Source: an uncultured Spirochaetales bacterium (GTDB taxonomy: Bacteria; Spirochaetota; Spirochaetia; Sphaerochaetales; Sphaerochaetaceae). From it: DNA of 30,534 nucleotides. The notes under the pieces were generated by a model. That model saw nothing but the letters and a program-made list of their open reading frames with translations. It was not told where the DNA came from and made no database searches. Shown in pieces: positions 15,975 through 24,217 of this stretch (position 1 is its first letter; each line of letters opens with the position of its first letter). The DNA is taken from assembly GCA_934276485.1 (NCBI GenBank), contig CAKQTE010000047.1, positions 1 through 30,534 of the forward strand. The letters are read 5' to 3'. Both the position numbers and the translations under genes were made by a program.

Positions 15975-16811
15975 TCATTCCTTTACTGATCCTGCTGTAA
16001 GACCAGAGACAAGATATTTACCTAGGAATGTAAAGACCATGAGAATTGGGAATACTGCCAATGTAGATGCAGCAGTCAAAGGTCCCCATTCCTGGCCAAA
16101 GAAACCAATGTAGTTATAGATTGATACCTGAATTGGATAGAGCTTCTGGGAAGCTACCATTACTGATGATACCTGGTACTCATTCCATGCTCCGATGAAG
16201 ATCATCAATGCAGCACATGCAATTGTAGGTAGGCTCAATCTTGGGATCAATCTAAAGATGATGTACTTTCTCGATGCTCCATCGATCATCGCAGCTTCTT
16301 CAATTGCATATGGAATTGATTGCATTCCGCCAATCAGAATCCAGATAGCCATAGGCAGATTGTAAGCTGTATAGATCAAAGGAAGGGTGTAGAACTTGTT
16401 TGTCATCTTCAGTGCAGAGAACATCATATAGTTTGGAACTACCATCGCAGCAGATCCCATCGATAGTGGAATACCAAACAGGATAAGCATGAACATCAAT
16501 TTCTTGCCCCTGAAGCGGAATCTTGTGATCGCATATGCAATGAGCATTGCACACAAAACACCAATTATGATGGCAGCAATGGAATAGATAATGCTGTTTA
16601 TAAGTGCCGTGCTAAACGATCCCTTCAATACAGTTGCATAGTGCTCTGTTACAATTTGGGAACCAAAGATCTTTGGAGGATAGATTGCAACTTCTCTTGT
16701 TGGCTTGAGAGATGTAAGAAGACCCCAAATAAAAGGAACAAGATTTACTATTGCAATACAGATAAAACCAATTAGTGAGAGTATCTTTCCTGAAATATTC
16801 TTAGATTTCAT
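15975..16811 (-). CDS. Carbohydrate ABC importer permease (MalG type)
   Basis: Inner-membrane permease of a CUT1-type sugar importer, 278 residues with six predicted helices. It contains the coupling-loop motif EEAAMIDGASRKYIIFRLIP, which contacts the shared ATPase. N-terminal sequence NLVPFIWGLLTSLKP is typical of MalG-like proteins. Its start overlaps the MalF-like gene by 11 bp, and the FAD oxidoreductase begins 13 bp after its stop. The operon has no ATPase of its own, as is common for CUT1 importers that share an MsmK-like subunit. Confidence 0.93.
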   Translation of the reverse strand: MKSKNISGKILSLIGFICIAIVNLVPFIWGLLTSLKPTREVAIYPPKIFGSQIVTEHYATVLKGSFSTALINSIIYSIAAIIIGVLCAMLIAYAITRFRFRGKKLMFMLILFGIPLSMGSAAMVVPNYMMFSALKMTNKFYTLPLIYTAYNLPMAIWILIGGMQSIPYAIEEAAMIDGASRKYIIFRLIPRLSLPTIACAALMIFIGAWNEYQVSSVMVASQKLYPIQVSIYNYIGFFGQEWGPLTAASTLAVFPILMVFTFLGKYLVSGLTAGSVKE

Positions 16812-17682
16812 ACTTGATTGCCTTTACATATGCCACTGTCAGGATGAAATTCAGGACACAGAGTGCAATTGACATTGCGCTAGCCTCTCCGAAATGGTAG
16901 TAGGAGAAGCTTTCTCTATATGCAAGAATTGAGATTACCGTTGTTGCGTTTCCTGGTCCTCCGCCTGTAAGAGTAAGAGGTACTGTCAGGTTATTTAGGT
17001 TTGAGAGAGCAACGATGATTGCAGAAATTGCCATTGGTGTCTTTAGCTGAGGCAGCTTAACGAACCAGAACATCTGCCACTTGTTAACACCATCAATCAT
17101 TGCAGCCTCATCATATTCCTTTGGAATTGACTTCAAGCCTGCAACTAGCTGAACCATAACGTATCCGATAACACGCCATGTTATTACGACGATCAATGAA
17201 ACGATTGCTATATTTTTATTGGACAGGAACCCAATTGGTTCATGACCAAGCTTTTGTACAAAGTAATTTATAAGACCGGTTTCGTCTTTGAGTAACCACT
17301 TCCATAGCATGGCTGCTACTACCTGAGAGGTAACCCAAGGGATGAGGATCATTATCTCCAGCACATATGCAAACATACCATTTGCACTGTTGATCCATAG
17401 TGCTAGAAGAGTTCCAAGAACAAGTGCAATCACAAGGCTTACAAGAGAGACGACGATTGCAATGAAAAGGCTGTATAGAGTTGTGCTCTTTGAAAACACG
17501 TTTATGTAGTTATCAAAGCCAACGAACTTGGTAAAACGCATGTAGTCACAGCGCCAAAAGCTACAATGCAGACAATACACCAAAGGAATCATCAAGAATA
17601 ATACGATGAATATCATACTCGGTGCAGATAATAGATAAGGAAGAACCCTATCCAGTTGTTTCTTTTTCTTTAATTCGATCAT
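16801..17682 (-). CDS. Carbohydrate ABC importer permease (MalF type)
   Basis: Partner permease of the CUT1 importer, 293 residues and six predicted helices. The coupling loop reads YDEAAMIDGVNKWQMFWFVK, and a TLTGGGPGNATTVISIL segment typical of MalF/UgpA-like permeases follows. ATG at 17682 is preferred, with AGGA six bases upstream. A TTG at 17688 in the same frame would add two residues. It lies downstream of the binding-protein gene behind a strong hairpin (17707-17728), which probably lowers permease expression relative to the binding protein. Confidence 0.93.
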   Translation of the reverse strand: MIELKKKKQLDRVLPYLLSAPSMIFIVLFLMIPLVYCLHCSFWRCDYMRFTKFVGFDNYINVFSKSTTLYSLFIAIVVSLVSLVIALVLGTLLALWINSANGMFAYVLEIMILIPWVTSQVVAAMLWKWLLKDETGLINYFVQKLGHEPIGFLSNKNIAIVSLIVVITWRVIGYVMVQLVAGLKSIPKEYDEAAMIDGVNKWQMFWFVKLPQLKTPMAISAIIVALSNLNNLTVPLTLTGGGPGNATTVISILAYRESFSYYHFGEASAMSIALCVLNFILTVAYVKAIKYEI

Positions 17683-17706
17683 TTTCAATCCTTAAGAGGA
17701 AGATTA

Positions 17707-17728
17707 CGGGCGGATGCGACTCCGCCCG
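17707..17728 (-). terminator. Attenuating hairpin between binding-protein and permease genes
   Basis: CGGGCGG (17707-17713) pairs with CCGCCCG (17722-17728), a GC-only 7-bp stem with an 8-nt loop. There is no good T-run after it on the minus strand, so it is more likely a leaky terminator or an mRNA-stabilising 3' structure than a full stop. Confidence 0.65.
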
Positions 17729-17747
17729 CATAAAGAGTTAAACAGAG

Positions 17748-19073
17748 TTATCTCTGAGTATTTCTGTCAATGAAGTTCTTCTCGACTGTCTTCAATGCGT
17801 CTTCTACACTCTTGCCCTGGACGTTAACAAGTAGGAATGCATTCTGCAAATCTTCGTTGAATCCAGTTACTGTGTACTTGATTGACTGTACATATGACTT
17901 AGTGTCGATGATGTTCTTTGCGTTGATTACCCATTCGTTTGTAGGAATCTCGAAGAAGCTAACACTGTTCTTGAGTGTTGACTTCAATAGAGGGACCTGC
18001 TGAGCTTCTGTTACCCAAAGATTATCGATCTCTGCAGAGCAGATATACTCTAGGAATTCACCAGCGAGGTCCTTGTTCTTAGATCCTGACCAAACACCGA
18101 AGTGCCAACCAGCTGCATAACATTTTGACTCAGACTTTCCGTCGATGCTTGGATAAGCCATGAAACCAATGTCTTCGGGCTTGAATGAGCACTGGCTCTG
18201 AACAGTTGGCATTCTAACTGTTCCAGCTGAGATCATTGCATACTTGCCAGCAGCAAAGTCTGTATATACATCTTCTGATGTTACAGATGCAGCACTTGGA
18301 GGTGTTACACCATACTTTGAAACTAGATCAACTTCCATCTGAAGAGCCTCTTTTGCAATTGCCCCTGTCCAATTGTTTGGCATTCCTTCATCTGTGAACA
18401 TTCCGCCTTCCTGTCCAAAGAGAGCGTTTGGAAGTGCACCATGTGGATCCTGAACATCCAAGCTATAACCGATTCCATATCCCCAGATCTTCTGGCCATT
18501 TGAATCTGTGTATGTAAGAGCTTGAGCAGTAGCAACTAGGTCAGCCCAAGTCTTGATTGAATCTGGATCGATTCCCTTCTCTGCAAACAGGTCCTTTCTA
18601 TACATGATTCCGAATCCACCGAAGAATACTGGGATATCATAATGGTACTTGCCATCGAATCCTGCTTCTAGAACTGCAGAGTTCAAGTCTTCTTTCTGAG
18701 CCTCTGTCCATGAGCCATAGAACATGTTCTCAAGTGGCTCGAATACACCACGCTTGATAGCCTCGCCTCTATTTGCTGTATTGACCATGAACAAGTCTGC
18801 ACAGTCACCAGCTTCACTTGCTGCGAATACCTTACTTGGAAGTGTTGTCCACTGCTGTGTCTCAACAACAACCTTAACACCAGGATGTGTGCTTTCGAAA
18901 TTATCGATAGCCTTTTTGAGAACTACTGCTCTTCCGTTTGTTGTACTTGTGATATCCAAGAATGTCCAAAGTCTAAGAGTGACGTCCTTTGCCTTTGCTT
19001 CTGTTGCACCGCTTGCAAAAAGTGCAGTCATTGCCAATAAAGCAACAAGAAGAATAACGGTAAACTTTTTCAT
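17748..19073 (-). CDS. Carbohydrate ABC importer extracellular binding protein
   Basis: Family 1 solute-binding protein of 441 residues. The signal peptide MKKFTVILLVALLAMTALFA is followed by SGATEAKA, a junction common in spirochaete binding proteins. There is no lipobox cysteine, so the mature protein may be free in the periplasm or anchored otherwise. Mature sequence begins with VTLRLWTFLDIT and contains GYGIGYSLDVQDPHGALPNALFGQ and FAAGKYAMISAGT, typical of this group. GGGAGG lies seven bases upstream of the ATG. It is the second operon gene, flanked by hairpins on both sides. Ligand unknown, probably a sugar alcohol or oligosaccharide given the neighbours. Confidence 0.92.
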   Translation of the reverse strand: MKKFTVILLVALLAMTALFASGATEAKAKDVTLRLWTFLDITSTTNGRAVVLKKAIDNFESTHPGVKVVVETQQWTTLPSKVFAASEAGDCADLFMVNTANRGEAIKRGVFEPLENMFYGSWTEAQKEDLNSAVLEAGFDGKYHYDIPVFFGGFGIMYRKDLFAEKGIDPDSIKTWADLVATAQALTYTDSNGQKIWGYGIGYSLDVQDPHGALPNALFGQEGGMFTDEGMPNNWTGAIAKEALQMEVDLVSKYGVTPPSAASVTSEDVYTDFAAGKYAMISAGTVRMPTVQSQCSFKPEDIGFMAYPSIDGKSESKCYAAGWHFGVWSGSKNKDLAGEFLEYICSAEIDNLWVTEAQQVPLLKSTLKNSVSFFEIPTNEWVINAKNIIDTKSYVQSIKYTVTGFNEDLQNAFLLVNVQGKSVEDALKTVEKNFIDRNTQR

Positions 19074-19102
19074 ATGTTTTCCTCCCTATGAAGATAAACC
19101 TC

Positions 19103-19129
19103 TTTGTATCTTTCCTCCTTTGATACAAA
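19103..19129 (-). promoter_or_regulatory. Hairpin presenting a Shine-Dalgarno loop before the binding-protein gene
   Basis: TTTGTATC (19103-19110) pairs perfectly with GATACAAA (19122-19129). On the minus-strand RNA the 11-nt loop displays AAGGAGG, a full anti-16S match, yet no start codon is placed to use it. The real ribosome binding site GGGAGG comes later, just before the ATG. A role in mRNA stabilisation or ribosome standby is inferred. Confidence 0.5.
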
Positions 19130-19139
19130 AGGGCTTTAG

Positions 19140-20213
19140 TTAGAACTTGAAAGCAACCTTGAAGTCGCCATACTTTCCAGTAGCGTACTCAAATGCTTTT
19201 TCCCAATCTTCCAGATCAAAGAAATTCTTGATCAGACCATCTGTCATCAATTTTCCATCTGCTATATGCTCGATTACAAATGGGAAACAATATGGAGAAA
19301 GGTGAGCTCCTAATAAATCCAGCTCCTTTCCATCCCCGATGATTGACCAATCTACAGTTGCAGCTTCGCCAAATACCGAGAACTCTACGAATCTTCCAAG
19401 CTTTCTGATCATATCGAGTCCTTGCTGGACTGAGCTTGGATGTCCGGTAGCTTCAATGTAGATATCACAACCATAGCCATCAGTAAGTTTCTTGATCTCT
19501 TCTACAACGTTAACCTTTGATGGATTCCATACGATATCAGCGCCAAATTCCTTGGCTTTCTCAAGACGAGAATCAACCATATCAAGAACAATGAGCTTTG
19601 CAGGATTCTTCATTCTTGCGTACGTGATCATTCCAAGTCCTAGTGTTCCTGCACCTGAGATTACTACAACATCTTCGTTTGTGATCTGAGCTCTGTCTAC
19701 ACAATGCTTTGAACAAGCATATGGCTCAACAAGAAGAGCCTTATCAAGAGGCATGTCTTCTGGAACTCTATGGATTACTGCTGTCTTTGGATATCTTACG
19801 TATTCAGCCATTCCACCATTGTTATCTTTCTGGAAGCCGAATGTTGCATGTGGCTGACACATCCAATATCTACCGCTCTTGCAGAACTTGCACTCGCCAC
19901 AAGGAACTATCTGGTCAGCACAGACCCTGTCTCCAACTTTCCACTCTTTGACGTTCTTTCCAACCTCAACGACTCTTCCTAGAAACTCATGTCCAGGAAT
20001 GAATGGAGGCTTAACCCAAGAAGGATCTTTGTCATTACCCCAGAATCTTTCTGCTCCATGCATGCATTTTAAATCTCCTGCACAGATACCACATCCTTCT
20101 GTTTTGATGATGATATCGTCATCTCCACACTCTGGAGTTGGATAATTTGGTTCGAACCTATAATCTCCAAGTCCATAGGCAACTAGTGCCTTCATTGTTT
20201 TTGGCAACGCCAT
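19140..20213 (-). CDS. Zinc-dependent polyol dehydrogenase (erythritol/threitol dehydrogenase-like)
   Basis: Medium-chain NAD(P)-dependent alcohol dehydrogenase of 357 residues. Catalytic-zinc candidates are C44 and H75-E76 (PGHEFLG), the structural zinc cysteines are C105, C108, C111 and C119, and the Rossmann motif GAGTLGLG lies in the second domain. The start KTMKALVAYG, together with SWVKPPFIPGHEFLGRVVEVG and LVEPYACSKHCVDRA, closely resembles proteins annotated as erythritol/L-threitol dehydrogenases, as far as I recall. It is the first gene of the operon. GGAGG precedes the ATG, and its promoter lies within a palindromic operator facing a ROK regulator. It probably oxidises an imported polyol to a ketose for the FGGY kinase. 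Confidence 0.85.
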   Translation of the reverse strand: MALPKTMKALVAYGLGDYRFEPNYPTPECGDDDIIIKTEGCGICAGDLKCMHGAERFWGNDKDPSWVKPPFIPGHEFLGRVVEVGKNVKEWKVGDRVCADQIVPCGECKFCKSGRYWMCQPHATFGFQKDNNGGMAEYVRYPKTAVIHRVPEDMPLDKALLVEPYACSKHCVDRAQITNEDVVVISGAGTLGLGMITYARMKNPAKLIVLDMVDSRLEKAKEFGADIVWNPSKVNVVEEIKKLTDGYGCDIYIEATGHPSSVQQGLDMIRKLGRFVEFSVFGEAATVDWSIIGDGKELDLLGAHLSPYCFPFVIEHIADGKLMTDGLIKNFFDLEDWEKAFEYATGKYGDFKVAFKF

Positions 20214-20226
20214 ACAACCTCCTCTT

Positions 20227-20253
20227 AGTTTTATAAAGCTGTATTATAAAACT
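20227..20253 (-). promoter_or_regulatory. ROK-type operator over the dehydrogenase promoter
   Basis: AGTTTTATAA (20227-20236) and TTATAAAACT (20244-20253) are perfect 10-bp inverted arms around a 7-bp centre. The minus-strand arm contains TATAAT, the only good -10 upstream of the dehydrogenase, 14 bp from its ATG. Binding would block polymerase. The adjacent ROK regulator is the obvious candidate, by inference. Confidence 0.7.
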
Positions 20254-20412
20254 CCTTTGATTACATTTAACCACGGTTTTTTGATAAGTCAACGATTTTT
20301 AAAAAGAAAAATTCAGATAATTCCTTTATCAGTAAATTTTTATCAATATAATACATAGTTATTTATGGCTATCTAATATGATTTTTCTTGCTTAATGCAT
20401 AAACCCATGTTA

Positions 20413-20438
20413 CCTTTTATAAAACTACTTGTATAAGG
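20413..20438. promoter_or_regulatory. Second TTATAAAACT box in the divergent intergenic region
   Basis: The half-site TTATAAAACT recurs at 20417-20426, followed by a partner-like TATAAGGT (20432-20439) that pairs imperfectly with ACCTTTTATA. It sits about 40 bp upstream of the TATAAT (20479-20484) likely used by the ROK gene, so the regulator could control both directions or loop between boxes. The rest of the 334-bp region is AT-rich with no gene seen. Confidence 0.5.
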
Positions 20439-20547
20439 TTTGCATAAACAATCAATGGCTTCTTGAGAGGTCTTATAGTATAATATTTAGGGGATGCGTG
20501 AGAGAAAGATCTATGTAGATATATGATGATTCACACGTAATATTTGT

Positions 20548-21702
20548 ATGAAGATATCAACGGAACTAAAGCAGTCAAATCTAAGACAACTAAATCTAAG
20601 CATTGTTTATTATTCCATTTATAAGAACAAGGAGATTTCACGCCAGCAATTGGTAAAGAATCTGAATTTGAGCCTTCCTACAGTTGTACAGAATATTACG
20701 GACTTATTATCTGAAGGATTGATCGAAGAGGTAGGATTCTCAAAGTCCACAGGCGGACGCCCGGCTATGGTATATAGGATCAACAGCAGCGCAAAGGTAT
20801 CTGTTGGTGTGGAGCTTCTTCCCCATAAGATAAATATGGCGATCATCGATCTATATGGGGAGATTCTCTTCGAGAACACTCTCTTGATAGCTTTTGAGAA
20901 CAATGGCCACTACTTCAGCACAGTTGGAAACTGGATCAATTCCAATATAAGCTCCTTCATAAATGATCAAAGTACCGTTCTTGGTGTTGATATTGCAATT
21001 CCAGGAATCATTGCAGCAGACAATGAGCATATCATGTACTCAGAAGTACTTCATTGCACAGATTTCACTCTTAGCGATTTCTCGTCAAAGATAGATTTCC
21101 CTTGTTCATTCATGCACGATGCAGAAGCCGGTGCCTATGCAGAACTTTGGCATGGAGAAAGACCTAGGAATGCATTCTATTTCATCCTGAATGACTATTT
21201 CAGCAATGCATTGATCTTAAATGGTGAAGTATTCAAGTCCAGCAACCTCAGTAGCGGTACTCTAGAGCATTTGATCATCCATAGCGATGGCAAACCTTGC
21301 TATTGTGGAAAGAAAGGTTGCATCGACTCATATATATCAGCTCAAAGCTTACTTGCAGAAAGCCATTCTGCAACTCTAGATGATTTCTTTTCTCATCTAA
21401 GAGAAGGCTCGGATGTAGAAAAGAGGATCTGGGACAACTACCTATCTGATTTGGCACTCTCTATTGATAGCGCGCGAATGGCAATTGCTTGTGATATCGT
21501 GATCGGAGGCGTATTACAACGTTATATGATTCAGAAAGACATAGACGCTCTAAAGCAGAAGATCAGGCAGATAACCACTTTCAAGGCAGCAGATTTCTCT
21601 ATAAAGATTGGATCCTGTGGAAGAAAGGGTGTTGTTATTGGAGCTGGGATTCCTAGAATAGAAGGATTCTTGTCTCAGATAGCAGACTTGCAACTTCCAT
21701 AA
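20548..21702 (+). CDS. ROK family transcriptional regulator
   Basis: Sugar-responsive repressor of 384 residues. The N-terminal 70 residues form a winged helix-turn-helix (NKEISRQQLVKNLNLSLPTVVQNITDLLSEGLIEE), ending with GGRPAMVYRIN, followed by a ROK domain. The zinc-binding motif is present as CYCGKKGCID. The ATP-binding DxGxT region of ROK kinases reads VGVELLPHKINMAII, so it is a regulator and not a kinase. It is divergent from the polyol operon, and matching TTATAAAACT boxes lie between them. A TATAAT (20479-20484) is its likely -10, but no Shine-Dalgarno precedes ATG at 20548. Its stop lies one base from the stop of the convergent lipid kinase. Confidence 0.9.
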   Translation: MKISTELKQSNLRQLNLSIVYYSIYKNKEISRQQLVKNLNLSLPTVVQNITDLLSEGLIEEVGFSKSTGGRPAMVYRINSSAKVSVGVELLPHKINMAIIDLYGEILFENTLLIAFENNGHYFSTVGNWINSNISSFINDQSTVLGVDIAIPGIIAADNEHIMYSEVLHCTDFTLSDFSSKIDFPCSFMHDAEAGAYAELWHGERPRNAFYFILNDYFSNALILNGEVFKSSNLSSGTLEHLIIHSDGKPCYCGKKGCIDSYISAQSLLAESHSATLDDFFSHLREGSDVEKRIWDNYLSDLALSIDSARMAIACDIVIGGVLQRYMIQKDIDALKQKIRQITTFKAADFSIKIGSCGRKGVVIGAGIPRIEGFLSQIADLQLP

Positions 21703-21703
21703 G

Positions 21704-22627
21704 CTATCTTAGGAGTTTGATTGCACCAGGAATTACCTTGACTGTTACTCTTTTTGCTTTCTTTGAGTACACTTCACCATCAAGATGCACAGGAAGATCT
21801 GCCTTTTCACTCTCGATCTCCACTTCTTTCACTTGATAGTAAGAGAAGTTCTTCTTGTCCTTGACTTGTGCTCCTCTTAGAAAAGAGAATACCAAGCTCA
21901 ATAGAGCCAGACCTCTATAGACTCTATTTGTGAACATCAGATCAAGCTTTCCATCATCGATTTTCGCAAGCGGTGTCATCTTGAAGGTTGAACCCATGCG
22001 GATTCCGCTTGCAACAGAGATTTGCTGTGTCGAAAGATCTTTTTCATTTCCATCGAACTTCAGCTTTACCTTTGAGCCATCGGTGATGTTCTTCAGGATA
22101 TACAAGAATGCTGCAACATAGCTTGGCATACCATTCAGGTGCTTATATTCCATCGCCTTGAAGTTAACCATTGGTTCAAATCCAAAGCCAGCACCATTTA
22201 GAAAGTACATGCCACTTGGTTTATCTGGTCCATAGCAAAAGCCGACATCAGTTGGTTTAGCTTCTCCTTTGATGACTCTATTAACGGATTTCTTTATGTT
22301 TGATGTGATTCCACATACCCAAGCAAAGTCATTACCTCTGCCAATTGGTATGATGCCCATCTTGACCTTGGATCTGTTATCGGATCGCATGATTCCATTG
22401 ATGACTTCGTTCACAGTTCCGTCGCCACCTACAGCAACGATAGTCTTAAAGCCATTATTGGCACCATTCTTGGCAAGCTTTTCAGCGTGTCCCTTGCCAT
22501 TTGTGTACGCTATTGTATAGGAAATGTTATCTTTTTCCAGACAACTGCAGACTATCTGTGCCTTTTTTCTGCCCTTGCCTTTAGAGGCTTCTGGATTGAT
22601 TATAAGCAAGATTTCTTTTCCTATCAT
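21704..22627 (-). CDS. Diacylglycerol kinase / YegS-like lipid kinase
   Basis: Lipid kinase of the DAGK catalytic family, 307 residues, phosphorylating diacylglycerol or a related lipid at the membrane for phospholipid turnover. The N-terminus LLIINPEASKGKG is the nucleotide-binding start, GGDGT is at 67-71, and PIGRGNDFAW follows; all three are hallmarks. The C-terminal beta-rich region ends with PVHLDGEVYS, also typical. It is convergent with the ROK gene, leaving no room for a separate terminator. It diverges from the MATE gene. The Shine-Dalgarno is weak. Confidence 0.93.
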   Translation of the reverse strand: MIGKEILLIINPEASKGKGRKKAQIVCSCLEKDNISYTIAYTNGKGHAEKLAKNGANNGFKTIVAVGGDGTVNEVINGIMRSDNRSKVKMGIIPIGRGNDFAWVCGITSNIKKSVNRVIKGEAKPTDVGFCYGPDKPSGMYFLNGAGFGFEPMVNFKAMEYKHLNGMPSYVAAFLYILKNITDGSKVKLKFDGNEKDLSTQQISVASGIRMGSTFKMTPLAKIDDGKLDLMFTNRVYRGLALLSLVFSFLRGAQVKDKKNFSYYQVKEVEIESEKADLPVHLDGEVYSKKAKRVTVKVIPGAIKLLR

Positions 22628-22711
22628 AGTTTCCGACCCTTATTGATTATTTCAAACAATTAAAAAAACAATCAAGCCATTTACACTAATTTGGCCAATA
22701 TTTCTGCCATC

Positions 22712-22740
22712 TTGACCCTTTACAATCAGTAAACTATTCT
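22712..22740 (+). promoter_or_regulatory. MATE gene promoter
   Basis: TTGACC (22712-22717) and TATTCT (22735-22740) are separated by 17 bp. The transcript should start at about 22747, which is the GTG that begins the MATE reading frame, pointing to a leaderless mRNA or to use of ATG 22768 with a very short leader. Confidence 0.55.
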
Positions 22741-22746
22741 ACCTTC

Positions 22747-24132
22747 GTGCACAGTGATACAAAACAAATGAGCAAGAAGCTTTTATGCATTGCTCTACCA
22801 ATAATGCTTCAGAATTTATTATCGTCTTCCCTATCGTTTCTGGACACCTTGATGATAGGACAGTTGGGACAGGAACAGATTGCAGCCGTTGGCATTGCAA
22901 ACCAGGTCTATTTCCTAATATCCCTCTTTTTCTTTGGTATAGCCTCGGGAACAGCTATCTTTATCTCCCAATACTACGGATCCGGGGAATATGAGAAAAT
23001 GAAGAGAACAATGTCTCTTGCTACAACAATATGTCTTGTAGGCTCAATTGTTATGGCAATCTACACATTTATGAGACCCGACCCAATCATTCATCTATTC
23101 TCAACAGACCCTCTTGTTGTAGAACCTGGAAGAGTATATATGCGTATCGTAGCACCTAGCTATATATTCGCAGCAGTATCATCCACTCTATCTATTGGCT
23201 TTAGATCTATTAATAAGGCTAAAGTGCCCTTGTTGATTGCTTTTATATCACTAACACTGAATGCACTTGGCAACTGGCTCTTGATCTTTGGAATAGGACC
23301 ATTCCCGGTTCTAGGTGTTGCAGGAGCTGCAATATCAACAGTATTTGCACGCCTTGTTGAAATGCTTCTGTTGGTATTCCTGATCTGGAGAAAGGACGGA
23401 GAGGTATTTGCATTCAGAAAGAAAAAAGACTTTGTCTGGGACAAGGCTTTTTTGTCTTTCTTTGTCAAAACAAGCTTCCCTGTACTTTGCAACGAAGTAT
23501 TCTGGGCACTTGGAATGACACTCTATAAGATTGCATTCGCTTCCCTTGGAACAGAGGCTCTTGCTACTGTTAATATCACGGAATCAATTGCAAACTTCTT
23601 CTTCATTGCTGTTCTAGGCATTGGAAATGGAACCACCATTCTTCTTGGAAATGTTCTAGGTACAGGAGATAGGGAAAAAGCTCTCAGATGGGCAGACAAG
23701 ATCGTTGTCTTGTCATTGTTCACAGGTATTGTCATGGGTGTTCTTGAATATACAATGGCACCTCTATTTGCATCTTGGTTCAATGTCAGCACGTCTGTTG
23801 CAACGTGTGCTGTTCTATCGCTAAGAGTGCAAGCATTCCTGCAGCCTTTGAAGAGTATAAACATGTCAACAATCGTCGGCATTCTTCGCGCAGGCGGAGA
23901 TACTCGCTACGCACTGTTTTCAGAGATGTTTGGAGTATACTTCGTAGGTGTTCCTTGTGCTTTTCTAGGCGCTATGGTATTCCATCTATCACTTCCTGGA
24001 ATCTATCTTCTTCTTAGTCTTGAAGAGGTATCAAAATTCTTTGCAGGACTATTGAGAGTGCGAGGCAAGAGATGGGCAAACGTACTCACAGACAAAAATC
24101 CTGCTAGCGAAGGGGAATTATTTCTAGAATAA
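22747..24132 (+). CDS. MATE family efflux transporter
   Basis: Twelve-helix Na+/H+-coupled multidrug or metabolite exporter of 461 residues. The start of the fold, LCIALPIMLQNLLSSSLSFLDTLMIGQLG, and the repeat-symmetric second half beginning near KTSFPVLCNEVFWALG are typical of MATE proteins. The GTG at 22747 is the longest supported start. ATG at 22768 would remove seven residues. Neither has a Shine-Dalgarno. It is transcribed alone, divergent from the lipid kinase and followed by the nagA promoter. Substrate cannot be predicted. Confidence 0.92.
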   Translation: MHSDTKQMSKKLLCIALPIMLQNLLSSSLSFLDTLMIGQLGQEQIAAVGIANQVYFLISLFFFGIASGTAIFISQYYGSGEYEKMKRTMSLATTICLVGSIVMAIYTFMRPDPIIHLFSTDPLVVEPGRVYMRIVAPSYIFAAVSSTLSIGFRSINKAKVPLLIAFISLTLNALGNWLLIFGIGPFPVLGVAGAAISTVFARLVEMLLLVFLIWRKDGEVFAFRKKKDFVWDKAFLSFFVKTSFPVLCNEVFWALGMTLYKIAFASLGTEALATVNITESIANFFFIAVLGIGNGTTILLGNVLGTGDREKALRWADKIVVLSLFTGIVMGVLEYTMAPLFASWFNVSTSVATCAVLSLRVQAFLQPLKSINMSTIVGILRAGGDTRYALFSEMFGVYFVGVPCAFLGAMVFHLSLPGIYLLLSLEEVSKFFAGLLRVRGKRWANVLTDKNPASEGELFLE

Positions 24133-24141
24133 TCGTCATTG

Positions 24142-24171
24142 TTGTACGTAATCGATAAATGATTATATAAT
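24142..24171 (+). promoter_or_regulatory. nagA operon promoter
   Basis: TTGTAC (24142-24147) and a perfect TATAAT (24166-24171) are separated by 18 bp. An AAGGAG ribosome binding site lies before the nagA ATG at 24218. No clear operator was seen. Confidence 0.6.
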
Positions 24172-24217
24172 CTCTAATGGTATCAAATTAAGAAACCAAC
24201 CAAAAGGAGATCATATA

